A stretch of 19,579 nt of DNA, from positions 1-19,579 of the forward strand of contig DMES01000060.1 of the NCBI GenBank assembly GCA_003450815.1, written 5' to 3'. Below are positions 13,065 through 19,579 of this stretch, piece by piece (position 1 is the stretch's first letter; each line of letters begins with the position of its first letter). The position numbers and the translations under genes are program-made. This DNA comes from Elusimicrobiota bacterium. GTDB lineage: Bacteria; Elusimicrobiota; Elusimicrobia; Elusimicrobiales; UBA9959. The notes below the pieces were generated by a model that worked only from the letters and a program-made list of their open reading frames with translations, did no database searches and was not told where the DNA came from.

Positions 13065-13185
13065 CGTCACACCGGCGAAGCTTGCCCTGTACTTGATACG
13101 GGGGCCGGTATCCAGACGTCGCCCCGGCGAAAGCCGGGGTCCAGATTAAGGATTCCCTGGATTCCGGTTTACACCGGAATGACGG
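13065..13185. repeat. hairpin-rich intergenic repeat (REP-like)
   Basis: Three related inverted modules. The clearest are ATTCCGGT/ACCGGAAT (13161-13180) and CCCCGGC-GAAA-GCCGGGG (13122-13139, with a GNRA loop); a degraded one lies near 13097-13112. Read on the minus strand it has the form 'GTCATTCCGGTG..CCGGAATCCAG', a widespread class of bacterial intergenic repeat. It lies between convergent genes (12974 and 13265), where it may help stop transcription. The rest of 12975-13264 holds nothing recognisable. Confidence 0.75.
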
Positions 13186-13264
13186 AACAAAAAAATCCGG
13201 CTTACTCAGACGTTTATGGTGTTGCACCCAAGGAATTTAGGCTAGCATTCTGTAAGCTTTACGG

Positions 13265-14593
13265 TCACTTCTGTATATCCAGGGTGTCTATAACCTGACC
13301 ATCTTTGTCGTAGACGGTAATCTTCAGTTTTTTGTCCCGCACTTCAAAATAGGCGAAATGATAAACGGGCAAAAACTTCTCCGACCAGTCCTGGTTCGCG
13401 CGCTGGAAATAAAGCGGCCGCCCCCCGCCGCCTAGTGTAAGATAAACTATACCGTCAATATCGTCGGCAAGGCCCTCTTTTACCGGCCTGGTCCTTTCAT
13501 AATTGTGGTCGTGCCCCTGAAGGACCAGATCCACTTTATATTTCAGGAAAAGCGGTTCAAGCGTGGCGCGTTCGTCCTCAAGCCCGCCATGCGCTCCAGT
13601 GGAATATATCGGCTGGTGCATAACCACAAATTTCCAGGCCTTTTTCGTCTTGTCAAGCATATATTCCAGCCACTTATACTGCTTTGAGCCCGGCTCAAGC
13701 GAGGGGGCGAATCTGGCCCCGTAGAAAGCGTTCGTATCCAGCACAAAAAAACGGGCGTCGCCGATATCAAAATAATAGTAGTGCGGCGGAAGGCCGGTCA
13801 GCGGAACGGTGTGGAAAGGCTGGTAATTGGCCTTTATAAACCCTTTCCCGGCTTCTTTGTTGTATTTTTCACCGTAGTCATGATTGCCCAAAGCCAAAAA
13901 AAACGGCTCACGGGAAAGCATTTTGGCGTAGGGCCTGAAATACTGCGCGGCGGCGTCGGAGTCAAGTCCTGTTTCCAGCATATCGCCGGTATTCAGCACG
14001 AAATCAGGATTAAATTTATCCATCTGGGCCGCCACCGCAAGCTGCTCCGCGGAACCGGAGCCGGAATCGCCGAAGGCAAGAAAGTCAAAATAAGGTTTAT
14101 CCTCGTCGCGGAAAGTGCGGAATGTTCCCTCAAAAGCCTTGTATACAGCCCCGCCCGTCTGAACTGCAGGCTTTTGAGAAGCCCCGCCAGGCGGCGGCTC
14201 ATCCATAAAGCCGGGCAGCGCCGGGTCTTCCTCGCTATTCGCGGATAAATAGGGCGATTTTTCAGGCAAAATGGACGGCGAGGAGGCCGGCACATCTTCA
14301 ACCGCCGGAAGATAAATAAGATAGCAATGAGTGGTGTCGGCGAACAGGCCGTTGAGCGTTATTTTTTGTTCGGCGGCAAACGGGGCCATAACCATAAACC
14401 GTTCGCAATCAGGCGGAGCGCCGTATGTAACCCAGGCGGCCGTGGCTGTGTCAAGGCGAAAGCGGACGGTAACCATTTTGGAAGACATATTTTCCAGGTA
14501 AGGTCCGCGCTCGAAGACCGTGCAATGTAGACAGGCTGAAGGCTTAAGGCTGAAGGCCAGAAACAACAATACAGCCGCAGATATTTTTTGCAT
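13265..14593 (-). CDS. purple-acid-phosphatase-like metallophosphoesterase, exported
   Basis: 442 aa. Signal peptide (~1-20); the cysteine at 21 is not a good lipobox. Residues ~27-95 resemble the FN3-like N-terminal domain of purple acid phosphatases ('RGPYLENMSSKMVTVRFRLD'). After a low-complexity Pro/Ser linker (~100-150), the catalytic domain shows every metal-ligand motif: 'FGDSG' (~175-179), 'NTGDM' (~201-205), 'LGNHDYG' (~235-241), 'VVMHQP' (~323-328) and 'GHDHNYERT' (~360-368). It should hydrolyse phosphomonoesters or similar in the periplasm or outside the cell. It starts 2 bases after the adenine deaminase stop, so the two form an operon. A phosphate- or nucleotide-salvage role is inferred from context. 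Confidence 0.9.
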   Translation of the reverse strand: MQKISAAVLLFLAFSLKPSACLHCTVFERGPYLENMSSKMVTVRFRLDTATAAWVTYGAPPDCERFMVMAPFAAEQKITLNGLFADTTHCYLIYLPAVEDVPASSPSILPEKSPYLSANSEEDPALPGFMDEPPPGGASQKPAVQTGGAVYKAFEGTFRTFRDEDKPYFDFLAFGDSGSGSAEQLAVAAQMDKFNPDFVLNTGDMLETGLDSDAAAQYFRPYAKMLSREPFFLALGNHDYGEKYNKEAGKGFIKANYQPFHTVPLTGLPPHYYYFDIGDARFFVLDTNAFYGARFAPSLEPGSKQYKWLEYMLDKTKKAWKFVVMHQPIYSTGAHGGLEDERATLEPLFLKYKVDLVLQGHDHNYERTRPVKEGLADDIDGIVYLTLGGGGRPLYFQRANQDWSEKFLPVYHFAYFEVRDKKLKITVYDKDGQVIDTLDIQK

Positions 14594-14595
14594 TC

Positions 14596-16341
14596 TTAGC
14601 CTTTGGCTTTACTTACAAAAAGAGGCGTGACCTTAAACTTTATCGCGTCAATTATGCCCCGGTCGGTTATCCTGATTTCAGGGATAGGAGGCAGGGTCAG
14701 AAAAGACATGGCCATGAACGGGTCCCTTAGGCGCGAGCCGAGCATACGGGCTATTTCATTTAACTGGTGCTGTTTTTCCCGTACAAAGTCCGCGCTGCGG
14801 TCAGACATCAGCCCCGCTACAGGAAGCGGCAGGGCTTCCAGCACCTGTCCGTTCAGCGCCGCAACAATTCCGCCCTGCATTTTAACCACCTGTACCGCCG
14901 CGGTGTACATATCGCCGTCGTGAGTGCCTATAACCACTATGTTATGGGAATCGTGCGAAACCGATGAAGCGATGGCGCCCTTTTTAAGCCCGAAACCTTT
15001 TACCAATCCCAGTGCGATGCGGCCCGATGCCATATGGCGCTCTATCACGGCTATCTTAAGAATATCTTTATCGGTGTCGGAAGAAACATACCCGCCGTCC
15101 TGCTTTACAGGCTCAATGCTCATTTTGGTGGTTATCTGGTCGGGGATAACATTTATTACCCGCGCCAGGCGCCCTTCCGCCTTCAGGGCAAAATCCTCGT
15201 GCTCTATCCATTTAACATTTATGGTGCCGCGGGCCTTGCCTTTATACTCGCTTATAACTCCGGGCTCTATCACGCCGTTTCTGGAAACAAGGCGGCCCCG
15301 CTTGAACACTTTTGAAATTTTCAGCTTTTTCAGGTCGTCAAAAACAACCAGGTCGGCCGAGTAGCCGGGGGCTATGGCGCCCAGGTTTTTAAGCCCGAAA
15401 TATTCGGCGGTATTTATGGTGGCCATCTGGATGGCCCGTATAGGCTCAACGCCCAGGCGGATCGCGGTGCGCACCAGGTAATCTATGTGGCCTTCGCGCA
15501 TGATGTCATCAAGGTGCCGGTCATCGGTGACAAAAATAAATTTTCTGGAGTTCTCTGAATTCACAAGAGGCAGCAAGCCTTTAAGGTTTTTTGCCGCCGT
15601 GCCCTCGCGTATCATTATATACATGCCGGCGCGCAGCTTTTCCCGCGCCTCGGACACATTGGTGCATTCGTGGTCGGAGCGGATGCCGGCCGACACATAA
15701 GAGTAGAGCGCTTTCCCCTGGAGCATGGGCGCGTGGCCGTCTATAACCTTATTGCCGGCAATGGCGATCTTTCGCAAAACCTCTTCGTCGCGGTTAATAA
15801 CGCCCGGGTAGTTCATCATCTCGCCGATGCCAAGCACACGCTCGTCGTTTAAAAGAAGGCCCAGGTCGTGGGAGGAGAGCTCGGCCCCGGCGGTTTCAAG
15901 GTGGGTGGCGGGCACGCAGGAAGGCAGCATTATATAAACGCTTAAAACGCTGTTGAGACTTGAGGCCAGCATGTACTTTATGCCATCAAGCCCCAGCACA
16001 TTGGCTATTTCATGCGGGTCAATAACGGCGGTGGTAGTGCCATGCGGCAGGACGACGCTGGCAAATTCCGGAATTTTAACCATGGAACTTTCAATGTGCA
16101 CATGGCCGTCTATAAACCCCGGAGCGAGATAGGCGCCTTTAAGGTCTATAACCTGCTTGGCAGGATACTCGCCGAAGCCCACTACGCAGTCTTTGTGCAC
16201 GGCCACATGGTTTTTGTGTATGTCACCGGAAAAAGTGTTTATAACTCGAGCGTTCTTAAGCAGCAGGTCTACTTTCTTCCCTCCGCCTGAAATTTCAATG
16301 GTGTTTTTAATTTGTGCAAGTACGCTTTCGGTGTCCGTCAT
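14596..16341 (-). CDS. ade: adenine deaminase
   Basis: 581 aa, the normal length. It converts adenine to hypoxanthine and ammonia in purine salvage. The amidohydrolase motifs are intact: 'APGFIDGHVHIESS' (~73-86, HxH metal ligands), 'IDPHEIANV' (~107-115), 'GEMMNYPGV' (~173-181), 'DGHAPML' (~201-207), 'SDHECTN' (~222-228) and 'VTDDRH' (~271-276). The C-terminal Ade-specific domain includes 'SVSHDSHNIVVIGTHDGDM' (~458-476). A strong site (GGAGGG) precedes the ATG. It is followed at 2 bases by an exported phosphoesterase gene, and a purine-active PgeF homologue is nearby. Very sure. Confidence 0.97.
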   Translation of the reverse strand: MTDTESVLAQIKNTIEISGGGKKVDLLLKNARVINTFSGDIHKNHVAVHKDCVVGFGEYPAKQVIDLKGAYLAPGFIDGHVHIESSMVKIPEFASVVLPHGTTTAVIDPHEIANVLGLDGIKYMLASSLNSVLSVYIMLPSCVPATHLETAGAELSSHDLGLLLNDERVLGIGEMMNYPGVINRDEEVLRKIAIAGNKVIDGHAPMLQGKALYSYVSAGIRSDHECTNVSEAREKLRAGMYIMIREGTAAKNLKGLLPLVNSENSRKFIFVTDDRHLDDIMREGHIDYLVRTAIRLGVEPIRAIQMATINTAEYFGLKNLGAIAPGYSADLVVFDDLKKLKISKVFKRGRLVSRNGVIEPGVISEYKGKARGTINVKWIEHEDFALKAEGRLARVINVIPDQITTKMSIEPVKQDGGYVSSDTDKDILKIAVIERHMASGRIALGLVKGFGLKKGAIASSVSHDSHNIVVIGTHDGDMYTAAVQVVKMQGGIVAALNGQVLEALPLPVAGLMSDRSADFVREKQHQLNEIARMLGSRLRDPFMAMSFLTLPPIPEIRITDRGIIDAIKFKVTPLFVSKAKG

Positions 16342-16370
16342 GGTTTTACCCTCCGCAGGCTCTTTTTTAA

Positions 16371-16406
16371 ATTCTACTTTTTACGGCCTTCTAAAACAAT
16401 ATAATA
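16371..16406. promoter_or_regulatory. overlapping divergent promoters for ade and the TSUP gene
   Basis: On the plus strand TATAAT (16400-16405) lies 7 bases before the ATG at 16413. On the minus strand TAGAAT (16371-16376) and TTGTTT (16394-16399), 17 bases apart, can serve ade, and a second minus-strand box TATTAT (16401-16406) overlaps the plus-strand TATAAT. The two directions therefore compete for the same ~35 bp. Confidence 0.5.
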
Positions 16407-16412
16407 GTGGCT

Positions 16413-17198
16413 ATGAGCGCTTTGCCGGGTTTTGACGCTTTGGCGGTTCTGGCACTTCTTGTGTTTCTGGCCGGCTTCATAGACTCTATGGCGGGCGGCG
16501 GCGGCCTGATAACCCTGCCGGCTTATATTCATTTCGGCCTGCGGCCGGAGCTGCTCCTTGGCACCAATAAACTTTCCTCCTCAATGGGCACGCTGGTGGC
16601 GGCCTTCAGGTTTTTAAAGGATTGCAGTTTTGGGAAGTCTTTTCTTGTTACCCTGGTAGTCCTGGCGGCCGCAGGCTCGGCGCTGGGGGCGCGCGTAATA
16701 ACCCTGGTTCCGCCCGAAGCCGTTAAATATCTTCTGATACTAGCGCTGCCGCCGGTAGCCGTTTTTTTGGCGGCAAGGCATAATTTCGGCCTTTCGGATT
16801 CCAGCTCAAGCCTTGGTGAAAAAAGGCTTCTGGCCCGCGCGGGCGTGATAGTTTTTTTTATAAGTTTTTATGACGGCATGCTAGGCCCGGGTACCGGCGC
16901 TTTTTTGGCGGTGGCTTTCACGCGCTTCTGCCGCTACGACCTGCTTAGCGCTACGGCTTTAAGCAAACTTATAAACCTCACCTCAAACTTAGCCGCTCTG
17001 GCGGCTTTTCTGGTTTTGGGCAAAGTGAATATAGGCCTTGGGCTTGCCATGGGCTGCGCCGGGATGGCCGGCAATTACTTCGGCTCTCGCCTGGCGCTTA
17101 AAAAAGGCGTTTGGGTGATACGCCCGGCGCTTCTGCTGGTTTCAGGCTCGCTGCTGGCTAAAATTGTTTGGGATATGGTGCGGCAGGGTATAGGGTAG
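16413..17198 (+). CDS. TSUP (TauE/SafE) family membrane transporter
   Basis: 261 aa, about eight hydrophobic segments. The two family repeats are visible: 'GFIDSMAGGGGLITLPAYI' followed by 'LLGTNKLSSS' near the N-terminus, and 'FYDGMLGPGTGAFLAVAF' with 'ALSKLINLTSNLAAL' after the middle. Such proteins export or import small anions such as sulfite, sulfoacetate or other organosulfur compounds; the substrate here is unknown. I chose the ATG at 16413 rather than GTG at 16407 because the -10 box ends at 16405, which would put the transcript start almost on the ATG (leaderless); neither start has a ribosome site. The C-terminal codons and stop lie inside an inverted repeat shared with the convergent pgeF gene. 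Confidence 0.92.
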   Translation: MSALPGFDALAVLALLVFLAGFIDSMAGGGGLITLPAYIHFGLRPELLLGTNKLSSSMGTLVAAFRFLKDCSFGKSFLVTLVVLAAAGSALGARVITLVPPEAVKYLLILALPPVAVFLAARHNFGLSDSSSSLGEKRLLARAGVIVFFISFYDGMLGPGTGAFLAVAFTRFCRYDLLSATALSKLINLTSNLAALAAFLVLGKVNIGLGLAMGCAGMAGNYFGSRLALKKGVWVIRPALLLVSGSLLAKIVWDMVRQGIG

Positions 17199-17262
17199 AG
17201 GGTATAGGGTTTAGGGTAAGGAACTCCTTACTACTATACCCTCTACCCTATCCCCTATACCC
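17186..17262. repeat. telomere-like inverted repeat forming both 3' ends
   Basis: TAGGG-type units (TATAGGG, TAGAGGG, TTTAGGG) on the left are mirrored on the right. The perfect arms are 17 bp (17190-17206 / 17235-17251), with an additional 7-bp stem at the centre (17216-17222 / 17225-17231). The stop codons of the TSUP gene (17196-17198) and pgeF (17248-17250) both lie within the arms. Likely acts as a bidirectional terminator. Confidence 0.75.
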
Positions 17263-18081
17263 TTCTTTTAGCATCGCCATCAATCCGAACCTGCCTGTGG
17301 ACTCTCCGTCGCGCCGCCGTGAATAAAAAAGCTCTTTTTCAGCATAGGTACACAGGTGCATGAATTCGTATTTTTTCACGCCCAAGGCGGTCAGTTGATA
17401 CTTTAAAAGTTCGCGCAGGCTGAAATGATGCCGGCCCTCGCGAAGGGTTAAAAATTTACGGCCTTCCAAGCCGGGATAAAACGCCTGGAGCTTTTCCAGG
17501 AAGTCCTCCCTTACGGGGCAGTGGTCGGCGGAAATCATGGGCGACACGCCGGCGACGATGTTTTCCGGGACCGTCCCAAAACGCAGGCGCATGATATTCA
17601 GCACTGAACTGTAAATATTCAGCAGCCCCCCCTTCCAGCCGCTGTGAATTACGGCCAGCGCCCGGCGCCGGCTGTCATAAAAAACGGTCAGCGCGCAATC
17701 TGCCGAAAGAGCCAGCAGCGGCACGCCGGCGGCAGCCGTTACCAGCGCGTCAGTATTTTCTGCGGGCAACACGCTTCCCTCTTCAACCACGAAAACATTT
17801 GCCGTGTGGTTCTGGCGCATGGCAGCAAGCTTATCAGGAGCGGCGCCGAGAGCCGAGCAGAATAAATCCAGGTTCTTTCCCACATTCTCCAAACTATCTC
17901 CGTTCCAGGCGCCAAGGTTCAGCCCGCCAAAAGGCTCGGGGCTCACTCCTCCCGTCCGGGTGGAAACGGCGCACGAAACACCCGGAAGTCCTTTTCCGTC
18001 TGAGGCGGCCCCGCCGGGTTGTTTGTCTGTAAAACTGTCAAATCTAAGAAGTTTTAGTCCATTGTTTTCTTCAATATACAT
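17248..18081 (-). CDS. pgeF: PgeF/YfiH-family (laccase-domain, LACC1-like) purine enzyme
   Basis: 277 aa. Formerly annotated as polyphenol oxidase; family members are now known to phosphorolyse purine nucleosides and deaminate adenosine, and the E. coli enzyme has been linked to cell-wall peptide editing. Zinc-site residues are in place: H92 in 'MRQNHTANV', C129 in 'ALSADCALTVF', H146 in 'VIHSGWKGG'. Other family marks are 'GGLNLGAWNGD' (~52-62), 'GVSPMISADHCPV' (~178-190) and 'YSRRRDGESTGRFGLM' (~253-268). GGAGG lies just before the ATG. It shares a 30-base intergenic region with the GNAT gene running the other way. With ade 900 bases away, a purine-salvage neighbourhood is plausible. Sure of the family; the exact substrate is not shown. 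Confidence 0.94.
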   Translation of the reverse strand: MYIEENNGLKLLRFDSFTDKQPGGAASDGKGLPGVSCAVSTRTGGVSPEPFGGLNLGAWNGDSLENVGKNLDLFCSALGAAPDKLAAMRQNHTANVFVVEEGSVLPAENTDALVTAAAGVPLLALSADCALTVFYDSRRRALAVIHSGWKGGLLNIYSSVLNIMRLRFGTVPENIVAGVSPMISADHCPVREDFLEKLQAFYPGLEGRKFLTLREGRHHFSLRELLKYQLTALGVKKYEFMHLCTYAEKELFYSRRRDGESTGRFGLMAMLKEGYRG

Positions 18082-18099
18082 TTTACCTCCAAAGATTGA

Positions 18100-18106
18100 T
18101 ATTATA
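18100..18106. promoter_or_regulatory. shared symmetrical -10 box for pgeF and the GNAT gene
   Basis: The sequence TATTATA reads TATTAT on the plus strand (18100-18105) and TATAAT on the minus strand (18101-18106). Minus-strand transcription would start ~13 bases before pgeF's ATG, with room for its ribosome site. Plus-strand transcription would start at the GNAT ATG (18112). The -35 regions are poor on both strands. Confidence 0.5.
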
Positions 18107-18111
18107 GTCTT

Positions 18112-18540
18112 ATGGCCTCCCGGTTAACACTCCGTTTTATAAGCAAAGCGGACCCCTCTACCCTGAATTGCATTATAACACTTTACCGCGCGCAGGGCTG
18201 GTGGGGACGTTATGATAAGCCGGCGCTGCTCTCGCGTATAATAAGCGGCAGCCATTGTTTTCTGACGGCGGAACACGAAGGCCGCATAATAGGCATAGGC
18301 CGCGCCATAAGCGACGGAGTAAGCGACGCCTACATACAGGATGTGACGGTGCTTAAGTCCGAACGGGGAACTGGGGCGGGCTCCGCCATAGTTAAAGCCA
18401 TCTACAAGCGCCTCAAAACGGACGGGATAAAATGGATAGGCCTTATAGCGCAGGATAATTCTGCCGCCTTTTATTCCCGCCTCGGCTTTAAAATCCTTCG
18501 CCGGGCGCAGCCCATGCTTTCAAAAGAAACAAATGTTTAA
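18112..18540 (+). CDS. GNAT-family N-acetyltransferase
   Basis: 142 aa. The compact GNAT core is recognisable: an N-terminal helix region ('LNCIITLYRAQGWWGRYDK'), beta strands 'CFLTAEHEGRIIGIGRAIS' and 'DAYIQDVTVL', the acetyl-CoA pyrophosphate loop 'RGTGAGSAIV' (~84-93, pattern RGxGxG), and the C-terminal 'NSAAFYSRLGFKI' (~117-129). It would transfer an acetyl group to an unknown amine. No ribosome site lies before the ATG, and the -10 box is 6 bases away, so a leaderless start is likely. It overlaps the next gene by 8 bases, indicating co-expression. Confidence 0.9.
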   Translation: MASRLTLRFISKADPSTLNCIITLYRAQGWWGRYDKPALLSRIISGSHCFLTAEHEGRIIGIGRAISDGVSDAYIQDVTVLKSERGTGAGSAIVKAIYKRLKTDGIKWIGLIAQDNSAAFYSRLGFKILRRAQPMLSKETNV

Positions 18541-19438
18541 CCCGCTTAAAACGGAGGATTACAGCGCTCTGAAAATATTTTTTACGGGGCACCGCTATCC
18601 GCTTTGCGAATATTCCCTGGCTTCCATTATAGTCTGGAACCGCTGCCTCTACGAAGTTTCCTGGAAAATTGAAGGTGACACGCTGCTGGTAGCTGAAACC
18701 GACCTTGAGCCGCCCGCCGCCAGACGCCTGCTGATGCCGCTGCCCTGCCCTTGCCGCGAAATATCTCCCCTTGAACTGTCTGAGATAGCCCGGCGCAACA
18801 GGCATGCGCGCTACTACTATGTTCCGGAAAGTTATATTGAACCGCACCGGGCTGAACTTGGAACGCTTTTCAACATTACAGAACAGGCAGGCTATATGGA
18901 CTACATCTATGATCTACGCGACATGGCGGGGCTTGCCGGGCACAAATATTCAAAAAAGCGCAACCTGATAGCCCAGTTCAATAAACAGAGCGCAGAAGAG
19001 CGCGGGGTAAAAGTTGAACCCATGACCCAGAAGAATAGCGGCCTTTGCCTTGACCTGCTGAACCGCTGGGCCGCCGACCCGGAAACGGGCAAACACCTGG
19101 ATATGCTTAACTGCGAGCGCAAAGCCATAATAAATTCCCTGAACCGTTTTGAACAGCTTGAAATGGAAGGGGTGCTGGTATTTATAGGCGGCGAGATCTC
19201 AGGCTTCGCTTTCGGCTCTAGGCTTTCAGGCGACACCTTCGTGCTTAACTTCGAAAAGGCGCTGGACAATGTAAAAGGGCTGTATCAGTTCCTGGACAAT
19301 GAGCTGGCAAAACATCTTCCCGCACAGTATGCTTTTATCAACAAGGAAAGCGATCTGGAAAAGCCGGGCCTCGCCAAAGCCAAAGAATCATATTATCCGT
19401 GCAGAAAAGTTAAATCCTACACGCTGACGCTGAAATAG
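18533..19438 (+). CDS. DUF2156 (phosphatidylglycerol lysyltransferase C-terminal-like) protein
   Basis: 301 aa. The pattern 'YIYDLRDMAGLAGHKYSKKR' followed by 'NLIAQF' (~122-147) is the hallmark of DUF2156 proteins (family form 'YvY...DLa.L.GkkY.kKRn.in.F'). Other fitting parts are 'LKIFFTGHRYPLCEYSLAS' at the start, 'GGEISGFAFGSRLSGDTFVL' (~218-237), 'KGLYQFLDNELAK' and 'FINKESDLEKPGLAKAKESY' near the end. The fold is a double GNAT domain that in MprF-type enzymes transfers aminoacyl groups to lipids; this stand-alone soluble form has no membrane segment and its substrate is unknown. The ATG overlaps the end of the GNAT gene, so two acyltransferase-fold proteins are made from one message. 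Confidence 0.9.
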   Translation: MFNPLKTEDYSALKIFFTGHRYPLCEYSLASIIVWNRCLYEVSWKIEGDTLLVAETDLEPPAARRLLMPLPCPCREISPLELSEIARRNRHARYYYVPESYIEPHRAELGTLFNITEQAGYMDYIYDLRDMAGLAGHKYSKKRNLIAQFNKQSAEERGVKVEPMTQKNSGLCLDLLNRWAADPETGKHLDMLNCERKAIINSLNRFEQLEMEGVLVFIGGEISGFAFGSRLSGDTFVLNFEKALDNVKGLYQFLDNELAKHLPAQYAFINKESDLEKPGLAKAKESYYPCRKVKSYTLTLK

Positions 19439-19465
19439 GGTCTGCTGAAAAAGTCCAGCAGACCC
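19438..19465 (+). terminator. hairpin at the stop codon of the DUF2156 gene
   Basis: A perfect 10-bp stem GGGTCTGCTG / CAGCAGACCC with loop AAAAAGTC begins on the last base of the stop codon. No T-tract follows, so it may act with rho or protect the mRNA 3' end. Confidence 0.5.
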
Positions 19466-19467
19466 AT

Positions 19468-19570
19468 GATTACACAGATTAAGTAAGATTACACGGATTG
19501 CAGACAGAACCGCACCTACTGGTAAATTCCGATTAAAAATCTGTGTAATCGCTCTTAAATCCGTGTAATC
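19468..19570. repeat. double direct and inverted repeat array (ATTACAC units)
   Basis: GATTACACAGATT (19468-19480) and GATTACACGGATT (19487-19499) are two direct copies differing by one base. Their exact reverse complements follow at 19538-19550 and 19558-19570. The four 13-mers can form a cruciform. It resembles a common class of intergenic repeats and may continue past the window's end. Confidence 0.8.
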
Positions 19571-19579
19571 AGGGGCACT

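Noticed and set aside
12967..13227. Minus-strand open frame of 86 codons
   Set aside because: It is the translation of the hairpin-rich intergenic repeat, which commonly gives spurious frames ending in 'CRPESRE'-like strings.
17186..17262. True chromosome telomere
   Set aside because: It is internal, mirrored on both strands and flanked by intact genes, so it is an intergenic inverted repeat.

Overview
The window looks like a chromosomal segment of a diderm (Gram-negative-type) bacterium. It encodes many exported proteins: two outer-membrane beta-barrel candidates, a complete TolC / membrane-fusion / ABC-exporter operon, and several small proteins with signal peptides. The secreted FN3 plus FGE-fold protein with 'NWA-G' and 'GRDEKAK' blocks, the YfiH/PgeF enzyme, the short gene spacing and the mid-range base composition fit an uncultured lineage such as Elusimicrobiota. 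That placement is an inference, not a demonstration.

Layout. (1) 7-525 (minus): a small, AT-rich secreted protein of unknown function with an extended -10 promoter. (2) 526-983: no gene; a dispersed-repeat copy, a minus-strand terminator and a 123-bp imperfect inverted repeat. (3) 984-3748 (minus): a two-gene unit, a beta-barrel candidate followed by a 735-aa secreted protein made of an exact 342-codon tandem duplication of FN3 + FGE-like domains. (4) 3777-4025 (plus): the C-terminal stump of a RhuM-family gene. (5) 4069-8254 (minus): a tight operon TolC - fusion protein - ABC ATPase - MacB/FtsX-type permease with two 4-base GTGA stop/start overlaps. (6) 8255-10544: a decayed mobile-element scar. 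It holds the core of a tyrosine recombinase, an intact AAA ATPase with its own promoter and palindromic operator-like sites, tandem hairpins, two more dispersed-repeat copies, and the 5' half of an initiator tRNA gene ending exactly at the anticodon. (7) 10545-11735 (minus): a beta-barrel candidate preceded by two broken genes, a Blc-type lipocalin (in-frame TAG, truncated) and the end of a receiver domain (frameshift in a 7-base homopolymer). (8) 11833-12974 (plus): two small secreted proteins, the second with five copies of an 18-residue repeat. (9) 12975-13264: a hairpin-rich intergenic repeat. (10) 13265-16341 (minus): adenine deaminase (ade) and a purple-acid-phosphatase-like metallophosphoesterase. 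(11) 16413-17198 (plus): a TSUP membrane transporter, convergent with pgeF (17248-18081, minus) across a telomere-like inverted repeat. (12) 18112-19438 (plus): a GNAT acetyltransferase overlapping a DUF2156 protein, then a terminator hairpin and an inverted-repeat array.

How the parts work together. The four-gene export operon should form one trans-envelope pump or export system. Adenine deaminase and PgeF both act on purines, so 13.3-18.1 kb may be a purine/phosphate salvage neighbourhood. Both divergent gene pairs here (ade/TSUP and pgeF/GNAT) share a symmetrical -10 box placed so that the rightward transcript would be nearly leaderless.

No confident new multi-gene system is visible. The most unusual items are the mobile-element scar with a half tRNA and triple-box repeats, the exact 1026-bp duplication, the hairpin-less fusion protein, and the shared -10 promoters.
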